From contig JAGHVH010000007.1 in assembly GCA_018064455.1 (NCBI GenBank), positions 1 through 64,000 of the forward strand: DNA of 64,000 nucleotides, read 5' to 3'. The notes beneath the pieces are model-generated. The model made no database searches and was not told the origin of the DNA. It was given only the letters and a program-made list of their open reading frames with translations. A program made the translations under genes and the position numbers. The DNA is from Candidatus Limimonas egerieequi (GTDB taxonomy: Bacteria > Bacillota > Clostridia > Oscillospirales > Acutalibacteraceae). Shown here piece by piece: positions 26,348 to 35,519 of the stretch (the stretch's first letter is position 1; each line of letters starts with the position of its first letter).

Positions 26348-27241
26348 ATGCCTGCAAATTATGGTGCTTTTGATAAAGCCGAATGGCTTCGCCTCGAGAA
26401 GAAGGCTGACGACATCCGTCGTTTGACAGTTCAGACTTCTGTTTGGGGTGGATCAGGACATTTGGGCGGCGCTATGTCAGCTATTGACGTCATGACAATC
26501 CTTTATCACAGATTCATGAAGCTCGATCCTAATGATCCAAAATATGAGGACAGAGACCGCTTCGTACTCTCAAAGGGTCACGCAGCAGTAGGTTATGCTC
26601 CTGTTCTCGTTGACTATGGTTACATGCCAATCGAAGAACTCCAGATCTTCAACCTTACAGGTGCTAAGATCGGTATGCACCTTGACTCAAATAAGGTTAA
26701 GGGTGTTGACTACTCAACAGGTTCTTTGGGACATGGTATTTCTCTTGGCGTTGGTGCAGCTCTTGCAGCAAAGCTTAAGGGTAAGGACTATATGACATTC
26801 GTTCTCTGCGGTGACGGTGAGATGAACGAAGGTTCAAACTGGGAGGGTATCATGAGTGCTGCTCAGTTTAAACTTTCAAATCTCGTTGTTATGGTAGATA
26901 ACAACAAGTGCATGATCGATGGTCGTGTTGCTGACGAAATGAACATTGAGCCTCTTGATAAGAAGTTCAAGGCATTCAACTTCAACACATATCGTATCGA
27001 TGGTCACGATTTCTCACAGCTTAATGCAGCTCTCGAAGAGGCTGTTAAGAACGCTAAGACAGGCGATAAGCCAACAGCTATCGTTCTTGACACATATAAG
27101 GGCGAAGGTATTGACTTCATGAAGGACAATTACCTCTGGCACTATGGTTCTCTTGATGATGAGAAACTCGCACAGGCTTATGCATCACTTGATGCTACAT
27201 ATAAAGAGCGTTGCGCTCGTGCAGAAAAGGAGGGCAAATAA
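26348..27241 (+). CDS. Transketolase, N-terminal (TPP-binding) subunit
   Basis: A 297-residue half-transketolase. It has SGHLGGAMSAIDVMTILY near residue 38, the invariant HLDSNKVKGVDYSTGSLGHG, and the thiamin-diphosphate/Mg motif GDGEMNEGSNWEG ending in DNNK near residue 155-190. The protein would pair with the C-terminal half encoded next to form an active two-subunit enzyme moving two-carbon ketol units between sugars. Split transketolases are common in Clostridia and archaea. The start has AAAGGGG 9-10 nt upstream. Confidence 0.93.
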   Translation: MPANYGAFDKAEWLRLEKKADDIRRLTVQTSVWGGSGHLGGAMSAIDVMTILYHRFMKLDPNDPKYEDRDRFVLSKGHAAVGYAPVLVDYGYMPIEELQIFNLTGAKIGMHLDSNKVKGVDYSTGSLGHGISLGVGAALAAKLKGKDYMTFVLCGDGEMNEGSNWEGIMSAAQFKLSNLVVMVDNNKCMIDGRVADEMNIEPLDKKFKAFNFNTYRIDGHDFSQLNAALEEAVKNAKTGDKPTAIVLDTYKGEGIDFMKDNYLWHYGSLDDEKLAQAYASLDATYKERCARAEKEGK

Positions 27242-27243
27242 TA

Positions 27244-28257
27244 ATGGGTGGTATGTCTTATACAAGTATTGAGGCTGAACAGCTCACTACTGCTGAATAT
27301 TATGGTAAAGCACTTCATGATTTAGGTGCTCTTCATCCAGAAGTTGTTGCTCTTACTGCTGACCTTGCTAAGTCAACAAAGATTGCTCCTTTCGTAAAGG
27401 CATTCCCAGACAGACTTATCAACGTTGGTATCGCTGAGCAGAACATGTTTGGTATCGCTGCTGGTATGGCAAAGTGCGGATTCGTTCCTTACGCATCTAC
27501 TTTCTCAATCTTCGCAGCTGCTCGTTCTCTTGATCAGATTCATACAGATATCTGCTATCAGAACGTTCCTGTTAAAATCCTTGCATCTCATGCAGGTACA
27601 TCTTTCGGTCAGGCTGGTTCAACTCACCATGCTATTATCGATATTGCTGCTGCACGTTCACTTCCTAACATGACAGTAATGTGCCCAGCTGATGGTGCTG
27701 AAGCATACAAGCTCGTTATGGCATCATATGACATTCCTGGTCCTGTTTACATTCGTATCAACCGTGGTTTCGACGCAGTTGTTTATGAGGGTGGCCCAGA
27801 TTCAGTTAACTTCGTATGGGATAAGGCTGACGAGCTCAAGAAGGGCAACGACGCTACATTCATCGGCGTTGGTGCTGGTGTTTACCAGGCTCTCCAGGCT
27901 GCTAATATCCTTGAATACGACTGTGGCATTAAGGCTCGTGTTCTTAACATGCATACAGTTAAGCCAATCGACAAAGAAGCAATCATCAAGGCTATTGACG
28001 AGACAGGTTGCATCGTAACAGTAGAAGACCACGTTATCCAGGGTGGTCTTGGTTCAGCAGTTGCTGAAGTTATCGCTGAGTACGGCAAGCCATGCAAGTT
28101 CAAGATGCTTGGTCATGACAACAGCTTCTCAACAATCGGTCTTCAGGAAGACCTTCTTACAATCGCAGGCATCGATGCTAACGGCGTAGCTAAGGCAGCT
28201 GGCAAGCTCCTCGGCGTTGAAATCGGCGGCAAAGATGTTTGGGAAAACCAATATTAA
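27244..28257 (+). CDS. Transketolase, C-terminal subunit
   Basis: A 337-residue second half of the split transketolase: pyrimidine-binding domain with FPDRLINVGIAEQNMFGIAAGMAKCG (catalytic Glu in AEQN), then HAGTSFGQAGSTHHAIIDIAAARSLPNM and the C-terminal domain VEDHVIQGGLGSAVAEVI. The start is ATG 27244, 2 bp after the N-terminal subunit, with GGAGGG 7 nt upstream. The close similarity to 1-deoxyxylulose-5-phosphate synthase is superficial; the split and motifs favour transketolase. Confidence 0.93.
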   Translation: MGGMSYTSIEAEQLTTAEYYGKALHDLGALHPEVVALTADLAKSTKIAPFVKAFPDRLINVGIAEQNMFGIAAGMAKCGFVPYASTFSIFAAARSLDQIHTDICYQNVPVKILASHAGTSFGQAGSTHHAIIDIAAARSLPNMTVMCPADGAEAYKLVMASYDIPGPVYIRINRGFDAVVYEGGPDSVNFVWDKADELKKGNDATFIGVGAGVYQALQAANILEYDCGIKARVLNMHTVKPIDKEAIIKAIDETGCIVTVEDHVIQGGLGSAVAEVIAEYGKPCKFKMLGHDNSFSTIGLQEDLLTIAGIDANGVAKAAGKLLGVEIGGKDVWENQY

Positions 28258-28275
28258 TAAAGGAGGAAAAGAATT

Positions 28276-29073
28276 ATGCCAACAAATGAAACACGTTCTG
28301 CAAATAAGGTTTTCATGGCAGGTGCTTTGCCTCTTATGAAAGTCATTGCAACAGATGATCCTACACTTAACAAGCTTTTCACAACAGCTAAGATCAACGC
28401 TGTTTACCAGGTATCAGCTAAGGCTGACGGTGGTAAGGAAGCTGTACACTTCATCGTAACTGATGGTGTTTGGGAAGTATACCAGGGTGTTTACCATGGT
28501 GATAAGAAAATTGACGGTGAGCTTGCTTTCTCTTCTATGGAGAAGATGAACGCTTTCATGAAGAGCGACTTCACAAAGCTCCCTGCAATCAAGATTGGTA
28601 ACCCAGCTAAGTTCGCTCTCTTCATGGCAGTTCTTCTTAAGATGTCTTCTATTCTTACAGCAACTGAAATCCCTGAGGATGAGGCTACTCAGCTTCTTAC
28701 AATCAAGTGCTTCTTCTATCTTCTTACAACAGGTATCTCAGCTCTCAACAAGATGGGCGATGAGAAGGTATCTGCTTGGGCTAAGAAGTCTCCAGACCGC
28801 TGCTATCAGATGGCAGTAGCTGGTTATCCAGAGCTTACAGCTTATCTCCGCGTTAACGAAGGTAAGTCAATGGCTGGTAAGGGCGAGTATCCTCGTTCTG
28901 ACCCATTCTTCACAATGCTCTTTGACTGCCCAGTATCAGCTCTTATGATTCTCATGGGCAAGGGCGATATGTTCAAGATGACAGCTAATCGTCAGCTCGT
29001 AATGAAGGGCGGACCAGAATTCGGCATGCAGCTCTCTGAGTACATGTTCTACATTCAGGACCTTGCAATGTAA
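28276..29073 (+). CDS. SCP2-like protein B, tandem domains, function unknown
   Basis: A 265-residue soluble protein with the same layout as the protein at 24243. A first SCP2-like half has VHFIVTDGVWEVYQGVYHG, the helical segment SSMEKMNAFMKSDF and NPAKFALFMAVLLKMSSIL. A second half has RCYQMAVAGYPELTAYLRVNEG and ends GPEFGMQLSEYMFYIQDL. Overall identity to the first protein looks low, so this is an old duplication or two members of one family. It has no catalytic motif. It ends the five-gene cluster and is followed at once by a terminator. A role as a carrier of a hydrophobic intermediate is a guess. Confidence 0.6.
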   Translation: MPTNETRSANKVFMAGALPLMKVIATDDPTLNKLFTTAKINAVYQVSAKADGGKEAVHFIVTDGVWEVYQGVYHGDKKIDGELAFSSMEKMNAFMKSDFTKLPAIKIGNPAKFALFMAVLLKMSSILTATEIPEDEATQLLTIKCFFYLLTTGISALNKMGDEKVSAWAKKSPDRCYQMAVAGYPELTAYLRVNEGKSMAGKGEYPRSDPFFTMLFDCPVSALMILMGKGDMFKMTANRQLVMKGGPEFGMQLSEYMFYIQDLAM

Positions 29074-29089
29074 TTGCATTATTAAAATT

Positions 29090-29118
29090 GACCTCGTCGC
29101 AAGACGAGGTCTTTTTTT
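29090..29118 (+). terminator. Terminator of the SCP2/transketolase cluster
   Basis: A perfect 9-bp stem, GACCTCGTC (29090-29098) with GACGAGGTC (29103-29111), has a GCAA tetraloop and is followed by seven T. Confidence 0.92.
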
Positions 29119-29170
29119 ATGCCATTATTTATGGTAAAATTAATTAGTTTATTATTTATAAGGTGATATT

Positions 29171-30070
29171 ATGAAATATCGAATAGGGGTTGACCTCGGT
29201 GGCACCAACATTGCTGTTGGTGTACTTGACGAGGGCAACAATATAATTTCAAGGGCGAGCACGCCAACGGCTTTGCCAAGACCGGCAGACGACATAGTAA
29301 GGTCGATTGCCGATACTTGCATCAAAGCGATGGCGGAGGCTGGCATTGAAAAAGAGGATGTACTGTCAGTAGGTGTAGGAACACCTGGTGCTGTAAATTT
29401 AGATGGTATCGTTGAAAACGATGCCAATTTAGGCTTTGTCAATATCCCTCTTCGTGATATGGTAATGAACCTTTTAAATATTAAAACCTTTATTGGCAAT
29501 GATGCCAACTGCGCAGCGCTTGGCGAGCAGATTGCCGGCAGCGGTAAGGGTACTAAAAACTTTATTATGGTGACACTTGGCACAGGCATCGGCGGTGGCA
29601 TTGTCGTTGACGGCAAGTTGCTGACTGGCGTAAATGGTGCCGCTGGCGAGATAGGTCATATGGTAATCGATCACCAGGGCATCCCTTGCCAGTGTGGTCG
29701 TATAGGTTGTTTTGAGCAGTATGCGTCAGCAACTGCACTTATACGCGATGCTAAGGAGAGAAACCTTGATATAAGTGGTGCAAAAGATGTTTTTGACCTA
29801 GCAAATGGCGGAAATATCGTAGCAGCAGAGGTGCTTGATTCGTACTTCGATTATTTATCCACTGGCCTTGCAAACCTCATCAACATCTTCCAACCGGAGA
29901 TGATTGCAATAGGTGGAGGCATAGCAGGTCAAGGGGACGCGCTCCTTGAGCCACTGATGAAAAAGGTCAAAGAAAAGAGATATACAAAGTATTCAAAGGG
30001 GCAGACAGTGATAACTGTCGCAAAACTTGGAAATGATGCCGGCATCATTGGTGCCGCATCACTGTCATAA
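29171..30070 (+). CDS. ROK-family sugar kinase, probably glucokinase
   Basis: A 299-residue ROK kinase. ATP motif IGVDLGGTNIAVGVLD is at the N-terminus, GTPGAVNLDG near residue 75, and ANCAALGEQ with TLGTGIGGGIVVDGKLL near 120-140. The ROK zinc motif is complete: the His of GEIGHMVID, then CQCGRIGCFEQYAS with three Cys. The pattern fits Gram-positive glucokinases, but an N-acetylmannosamine or allose kinase cannot be excluded. AAGGTG precedes the start. It begins a run of housekeeping genes (murB 10 bp downstream). Confidence 0.9.
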   Translation: MKYRIGVDLGGTNIAVGVLDEGNNIISRASTPTALPRPADDIVRSIADTCIKAMAEAGIEKEDVLSVGVGTPGAVNLDGIVENDANLGFVNIPLRDMVMNLLNIKTFIGNDANCAALGEQIAGSGKGTKNFIMVTLGTGIGGGIVVDGKLLTGVNGAAGEIGHMVIDHQGIPCQCGRIGCFEQYASATALIRDAKERNLDISGAKDVFDLANGGNIVAAEVLDSYFDYLSTGLANLINIFQPEMIAIGGGIAGQGDALLEPLMKKVKEKRYTKYSKGQTVITVAKLGNDAGIIGAASLS

Positions 30071-30080
30071 GGAGTAAATT

Positions 30081-30980
30081 ATGTTTGAAAGAATTATAAA
30101 TGCAGCAAGAGAGAGCGGTTCTAAGTGGACCGAGAATGCTGATATGCGAAAATACACAACTTTCCGTATCGGTGGACCTTGCAAGCTCCTTGTTGAGCCA
30201 AACTCTGTTGATGCATTATCTGATATACTCAAGGCATGTAAGGCAGAAGGCGTTAAGCCAATAGTACTTGGCAACGGCAGTAATGTCCTTATCAAGGATG
30301 AGGGAATTGATGGCGTTGTTATCGTTATGGGCGATGAGTTTTCAAAGATTGAATATGCTGGAAACAACTTGGTTCGGGCACAGGCTGGCGCCAAGCTTAT
30401 CAATCTCTGTCGCTTTGCGCTTGAGTACTCACTAGGCGGACTTGAGTTTGCATTTGGCATTCCAGGAACTGTCGGTGGCGCAGCATTTATGAATGCTGGT
30501 GCCTATGGTGGAGAAATGAAGGACGTTGTATGGGTTGTAAACCACATGAACCTTGATGGTGAAAAAGGCTCATTCCAGGGCTCACAGCTTGACTTCTCAT
30601 ATCGTCATTCAGCATATGTAGATAGTGACCTTATTATCACATCTGTAATCTTTCATTTAGAGGCTGATAACGCAGAGGCTATCAAGAACCACATGGACGA
30701 TGTCCATGTAAAGCGCAAGGCAAAGCAGCCACTTGAGTACCCATCAGCAGGCAGTACATTCAAACGCCCAGAGGGCTATTTTGCAGCAGCCCTTATTGAT
30801 GAGTGTGGTCTCAAGGGATATAAGGTTGGTGGAGCACAGGTATCAGAAAAGCACGCTGGCTTTGTTATCAACGTAGGTGATGCAACAGCAAAGGATGTCT
30901 TGACACTTATGGAGGACGTTCAGAGGACTGTTAAGGAAAAGAAGGGCGTAGAATTGGAACCAGAGGTTCGTATAATATAA
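30081..30980 (+). CDS. murB: UDP-N-acetylenolpyruvoylglucosamine reductase
   Basis: A 299-residue FAD enzyme making UDP-MurNAc, an early peptidoglycan step in the cytoplasm. FAD-binding segments are TTFRIGGPCKLLVEP near residue 27, VLGNGSNVLI, and EFAFGIPGTVGGAAFMNAGAYGG near residue 127. The type II signature YPSAGSTFKRPEGYFAAALID carries the catalytic Ser, and the C-terminus has HAGFVINVG and the catalytic Glu in EPEVRII. Type IIb proteins of this length are usual in Firmicutes. whiA follows directly; the rapZ and yvcK genes often found between them are missing. Confidence 0.95.
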   Translation: MFERIINAARESGSKWTENADMRKYTTFRIGGPCKLLVEPNSVDALSDILKACKAEGVKPIVLGNGSNVLIKDEGIDGVVIVMGDEFSKIEYAGNNLVRAQAGAKLINLCRFALEYSLGGLEFAFGIPGTVGGAAFMNAGAYGGEMKDVVWVVNHMNLDGEKGSFQGSQLDFSYRHSAYVDSDLIITSVIFHLEADNAEAIKNHMDDVHVKRKAKQPLEYPSAGSTFKRPEGYFAAALIDECGLKGYKVGGAQVSEKHAGFVINVGDATAKDVLTLMEDVQRTVKEKKGVELEPEVRII

Positions 30981-31009
30981 CTTGATTTTGCAAAAGGGAG
31001 GTGAACACA

Positions 31010-31954
31010 GTGTCGTTTGCAGCTGACGTAAAAAATGAATTAGTTGAAAAGAATAATCTTGCTAGGACTATGGGATTTATGAGGCCATGTTGTGTTCACG
31101 CCGAGATGTACGGCATCTTCCTATTCTGCCGTGATTTTTCAAAGAATGAAATCTGCATCAAGACAGAGAACGAGTCAGTAGCGGATTTGTTCTCTGAATA
31201 TGCAAACAAGATAACAGGTACTATGCCTTTGGTAGAGCAATTGAGCTCTGGCAAGTATAAGGTAACAATCAAGGGCGCTAACGAGCGTCGTATGATACTT
31301 GAGGAATTTGGTCATACAGGCGCGGAGGTTAATAGGCGCCTTAATCGTGGCAATCTTGAGGACGAGTGCTGCATATCAGCACTTGTACGTGGTGCCTTCC
31401 TCTCATGTGGCACCGTAACTGATCCAGGAAAGGATTACCATCTTGAGTTTGTCATGTCACACAGTGTGCTCTGTGAGGACCTTAGATACCTTCTCAAAGA
31501 AGTTCGCTTTGATGAGGAACCGGATATGTCTTTTGACCCAAAGGTAGTAACTCGTCGTGGCGTAAATGTTCTCTATATCAAGGAGAGCGAGGCAATAGAA
31601 AACTTGCTTACCTTTATGGGAGCAACAGATGCCTCTCTTGAGGTAATGGGTATGCGCATGTACAAGGATATGCGCAACAGAGTTAACCGCAAGATGAATT
31701 TTGAAAATGCTAATTCAAGCCGTGCATTTGACGCTGCATACCGTCAAATAGAGGCGATTAGATATATTGAGGAGACCAAGGGCCTCGGCTATTTGCCAGA
31801 GGACCTTCGCGAGCTTGCAATCCTTCGTATGGAAAACGAGGATTACACGCTCAAGGATCTCGCTGATAATTTAAAGGAACCAATTTCAAAGTCTGGTGTA
31901 AATCACCGACTTTCAAAGATACTGGAAATTGCAAAAGGACTTGGGTGGACTTAA
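31010..31954 (+). CDS. whiA: WhiA, DNA-binding/cell-division regulator
   Basis: A 314-residue protein with the WhiA layout: N-terminal degenerate LAGLIDADG homing-endonuclease-like domain (SFAADVKNEL, CCISALVRGAFLSCGTV near residue 120) and a C-terminal helix-turn-helix (LPEDLRELAILRMENEDYTLKDLADNL...SKSGVNHRLSKI). It influences cell division and chromosome behaviour in Firmicutes and sporulation in actinobacteria. I place the start at GTG 31010, since GGGAGGTG lies 6 nt upstream; the GTG at 31001 is within that ribosome binding site. The stop is immediately followed by the dnaE ATG. Confidence 0.94.
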   Translation: MSFAADVKNELVEKNNLARTMGFMRPCCVHAEMYGIFLFCRDFSKNEICIKTENESVADLFSEYANKITGTMPLVEQLSSGKYKVTIKGANERRMILEEFGHTGAEVNRRLNRGNLEDECCISALVRGAFLSCGTVTDPGKDYHLEFVMSHSVLCEDLRYLLKEVRFDEEPDMSFDPKVVTRRGVNVLYIKESEAIENLLTFMGATDASLEVMGMRMYKDMRNRVNRKMNFENANSSRAFDAAYRQIEAIRYIEETKGLGYLPEDLRELAILRMENEDYTLKDLADNLKEPISKSGVNHRLSKILEIAKGLGWT

Positions 31955-34900
31955 ATGAGTTTTACTCATCTACATCTACATACTGAATACAGTCTACTTG
32001 ATGGCGCGTGTAGGATACGCGACCTTGTAGCAAGAATCAAAGACCTCGGACAGACATCTGTGGCTATTACTGACCACGGTGTAATGTACGGGGCTATTGA
32101 CTTTTACAAAGCATGCAAGGCAGAAGGTATCAAACCTATCATTGGCTGTGAAGTGTATGTGGCAGATGATATGCACGACAGGCAGAGCGCTGCCGCAAAG
32201 GTGCGTCATCATCTGGTTTTGCTCTGTGAGAATGAGGAGGGATACCGCAACCTTATCAAGATGGTATCCGATTCATTCATTGAAGGATTCTACTCCAAGC
32301 CTCGTATAGACAAGGAACTATTAAAGCAGCACAGTAAGGGTCTTATAGCACTCTCTGCATGTTTACAAGGAGAGATTCCAGCAAAACTTTCAAACGGCGA
32401 CTATAACGGCGCATTACAGATAGCACGTGAGTACCAGTCAATTATGGGAGCGGGCAACTTCTTTATAGAGGTACAAAATCACGGCATTCCAGAACAGGAG
32501 AGGATATTGCCTCTTCTCGTGAAACTGTCAAAGGAGACAGGTATACCGCTCGTTGCTACAAATGACTGTCACTATTTGACACGCGAGGATGCAATAGTAC
32601 AGAAGATACTTGTCTGCATCCAGACTAACCATACAATAGATGAGGACACAGGACTCGACTTTAGGACAGAGGAGTTCTATGTAAAGTCAGAAGAGGAGAT
32701 GCGCGATGTGTTCCGCGCAATCCCAGAGGCAATAGAAAACACATCCGTTATTGCCGACAGATGTAATCTTGATTTTGAATTTGGCAAGATTATACTTCCT
32801 CATTTTGAAGTGCCAGACGGCAGGGACCACGCAGAGTACTTGCGTGCTCTTGCAACGGCAGGACTTAAAAAGAGATATAAAGGTGCCGATGAGGCAACTT
32901 TGATTCAATATAAGCAGAGGATGGACTATGAGCTCGGTGTTGTTGATTCAATGGGATATACCGATTACTACCTCATAGTTTATGACTTCGTACGCTTTGC
33001 AAAGCAAAAGGGTATTCCAGTGGGACCAGGACGTGGTTCTGGAGCGGGCAGTATTGTTGCTTACTGTGTCGGTATCACTGATATTGACCCTATGAAGTAT
33101 GATCTTCTTTTCGAGCGTTTCTTAAACCCTGAGCGTGTGTCGATGCCTGACTTTGATATCGACTTTTGCTATGAGCGTCGACAGGAAGTAATTGATTATG
33201 TAGTAGAAAAGTATGGCGCAGACCATGTAGCTCAGATTGTCACGTTCGGTACGCTTGCTGCACGCGCAGCAATTAAGGATGTTGGTCGTGTGCTTGGAGT
33301 ATCATATGCCAAGGTTGACCAAGTAACTAAAAAGATTCCATGGCGTCTCTCACACGACCTTAGTCGTGCAATTGAGTTGACACCAGAGATAGGACAGATG
33401 ATTGAGTCCGACCCAGAGGTAAAACAGCTTATTGAATACTCTCTCAAAATAGAGGGTATGCCAAGGCATACCTCAACCCATGCGGCCGGTGTTGTAATTA
33501 CGAGGGACCCAGTTTCATCTTATGTGCCAATGGCTCAAAAGGATGAATCTGTTGTCACTCAGTACACGATGACAACACTTGAGGAACTTGGCCTTTTGAA
33601 GATGGATTTCTTGGGCCTTCGCACACTCACAGTAATTGATAATTGCGAGAAACTCATCAGAAAAAGGGAACCAGAGTTCAGTGTAAAGTCAATTGACTTT
33701 ACAGATAAAGAAACCTTTGAAATGTTTGGTCGTGGAGACACTGAAGGTGTCTTCCAGTTTGAGTCTGGTGGACTTAAAAATGTGTTGATGCAGTTTAAAC
33801 CTACGTCGGTTGAGGACCTTATAGCACTCACATCTCTCTATAGGCCAGGTCCTATGGATTCTATTCCAACGTACATCCATAACAGGTATCACAGGGAGGA
33901 TGTAAACTACAAAACACCAGAACTTCAGAGCATACTTGATGTCACTTATGGCTGTATGGTTTACCAAGAGCAAGTAATGCAGATTTGCACCAAACTTGCC
34001 GGATACTCACTTGGTCGTGCTGACATCGTACGCCGTGCGATGTCAAAAAAGAAGCACGACGTAATGCTTGAGGAGAGAGGCAAGTTTGTCGAAGGATGCG
34101 TTAAAAACAACATCAGTGAGGATGCTGCAAACTCAATCTTTGATGATATGGTAAGCTTTGCATCCTATGCATTTAACAAATCGCATGCGGCATGCTATGC
34201 AAACTTGGCTTTCGAGACGGCATATCTTAAGTGCCACTATCCAGCCGAGTTTATGGCATCTCAAATAACAAGCATCCTCTCTTTCCCAGAGAAGATGGCT
34301 CAGTATATCGCAGACTGCAACAATATTGGAATTGAAGTTGTGCCACCGCATGTCAATACAAGTGTTGGTGAGTTTACGGTCAGCGATGGCAAGATTCTCT
34401 TCGGCCTTTTAGGTGTCAAAGGCCTTGGCCGTAATTACATAAACGACTTTGTCCGCGAGCGTGAGATCGGCGGACCATATACGTCGTTTTATGAGTTCTT
34501 AAAACGAAATCACGGCCAGAGCTTTAACCGCAAAGCGGCCGAAGCACTTATCAAGTGCGGCGCACTTGATGGCCTTGGATGCAACAGACGGCAGATGCTA
34601 ACAGCCCTGCCTGATATAGCAAATGAACTTGACAATGACAGGCGTCGCAACGTTGAGGGACAGATAGGTCTCTTTGATGTTGATTCAAATCTTGGGGTAC
34701 AGGTATCTGGTCCACAGATACCGGACCTTCCAGAGTTCTCAAAAACTGAAATCCTTCTCTACGAGAAGGAGATGACTGGCATATACATCTCTGGTCACCC
34801 AATGCAGGACTATGTAGCGGCTGCCAAGTCGCTCCAGTCTGCCAAGGTTAGCGAGATGCTCAGTGCAACAGAGGAGGAGACATCAAAGTATCATGACAAT

Positions 34901-35398
34901 GATGCAATAGTACTCCTGTGTATGATTTCAAATGTACGTGTTAAACTTACCAAGTCTTCCCAGACTATGGCTACAGCGCTGGCAGAGGACATTACGGGCG
35001 CGATAGAACTGACATTTTTCCCAAAGACGTTCGCCCAATATGGCTCACTCCTTCGTGAAAACGCAGTCTTTATCGTTGACGCCCGACTTGCCGTCAGCGC
35101 TGATGAGAAACCTTCTCTCAAGGTCACAAGAATCGCGCCATATGTCAAAGGCGCTACCAAGAAAAAGAGTGGCATCTTTGTAAGATTTGATTCGAAGTCT
35201 GACGAGAGAGTGGAGAAAGCATCGCAGTATTTGGCTCCTGCAATGGTGGCCGACAGCGATAGTAACTTACCAATTTTCTACTATTATCTTGATGAAAAAC
35301 GATATAGCAAAGTTGGTAGCGTTGATCCGCAAAACTCTAAGACAATACAAAATGGACTAGCAAATATTGTAGGTGACTCTAATGTTGTACTACAGTAA
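31955..35398 (+). CDS. dnaE: DNA polymerase III alpha subunit, DnaE type
   Basis: A 1147-residue replicative C-family polymerase. An N-terminal PHP domain (HLHTEYSLLDGACR, ITDHGVMYGAIDFYK) precedes the polymerase core with GPGRGSGAGSIVAYC near residue 355, PDFDIDF (catalytic Asp pair) near residue 400, and FQFESGGLKNVL. Helix-hairpin-helix (FGLLGVKGLGRNYI) and OB (VRVKLTKSSQTMATALAEDI) domains lie towards the C-terminus. The length is normal for DnaE1; PolC would be longer with an exonuclease domain. Start and whiA stop are adjacent without a gap. Confidence 0.95.
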   Translation: MSFTHLHLHTEYSLLDGACRIRDLVARIKDLGQTSVAITDHGVMYGAIDFYKACKAEGIKPIIGCEVYVADDMHDRQSAAAKVRHHLVLLCENEEGYRNLIKMVSDSFIEGFYSKPRIDKELLKQHSKGLIALSACLQGEIPAKLSNGDYNGALQIAREYQSIMGAGNFFIEVQNHGIPEQERILPLLVKLSKETGIPLVATNDCHYLTREDAIVQKILVCIQTNHTIDEDTGLDFRTEEFYVKSEEEMRDVFRAIPEAIENTSVIADRCNLDFEFGKIILPHFEVPDGRDHAEYLRALATAGLKKRYKGADEATLIQYKQRMDYELGVVDSMGYTDYYLIVYDFVRFAKQKGIPVGPGRGSGAGSIVAYCVGITDIDPMKYDLLFERFLNPERVSMPDFDIDFCYERRQEVIDYVVEKYGADHVAQIVTFGTLAARAAIKDVGRVLGVSYAKVDQVTKKIPWRLSHDLSRAIELTPEIGQMIESDPEVKQLIEYSLKIEGMPRHTSTHAAGVVITRDPVSSYVPMAQKDESVVTQYTMTTLEELGLLKMDFLGLRTLTVIDNCEKLIRKREPEFSVKSIDFTDKETFEMFGRGDTEGVFQFESGGLKNVLMQFKPTSVEDLIALTSLYRPGPMDSIPTYIHNRYHREDVNYKTPELQSILDVTYGCMVYQEQVMQICTKLAGYSLGRADIVRRAMSKKKHDVMLEERGKFVEGCVKNNISEDAANSIFDDMVSFASYAFNKSHAACYANLAFETAYLKCHYPAEFMASQITSILSFPEKMAQYIADCNNIGIEVVPPHVNTSVGEFTVSDGKILFGLLGVKGLGRNYINDFVREREIGGPYTSFYEFLKRNHGQSFNRKAAEALIKCGALDGLGCNRRQMLTALPDIANELDNDRRRNVEGQIGLFDVDSNLGVQVSGPQIPDLPEFSKTEILLYEKEMTGIYISGHPMQDYVAAAKSLQSAKVSEMLSATEEETSKYHDNDAIVLLCMISNVRVKLTKSSQTMATALAEDITGAIELTFFPKTFAQYGSLLRENAVFIVDARLAVSADEKPSLKVTRIAPYVKGATKKKSGIFVRFDSKSDERVEKASQYLAPAMVADSDSNLPIFYYYLDEKRYSKVGSVDPQNSKTIQNGLANIVGDSNVVLQ

Positions 35399-35450
35399 TT
35401 TGCAAGGTGTCTAAAAACGAAAAAATTTACAAATTTTTCAATGTAATTAA

Positions 35451-35479
35451 TTGACATTAAATATTATAAATGCGATACT
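35451..35479 (+). promoter_or_regulatory. Promoter of pfkA
   Basis: Consensus TTGACA (35451-35456), 17-bp spacer and GATACT (35474-35479), about 40 bp upstream of the pfkA ATG. Confidence 0.65.
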
Positions 35480-35519
35480 TCTTAATGGAAAATTTTGTGA
35501 TTAATTTTGGAGGAAGCAT

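Noticed and set aside
26348-28257. 1-deoxy-D-xylulose-5-phosphate synthase
   Set aside because: The protein is split at the transketolase boundary and carries transketolase-type motifs; DXS is a single chain with a different domain arrangement.
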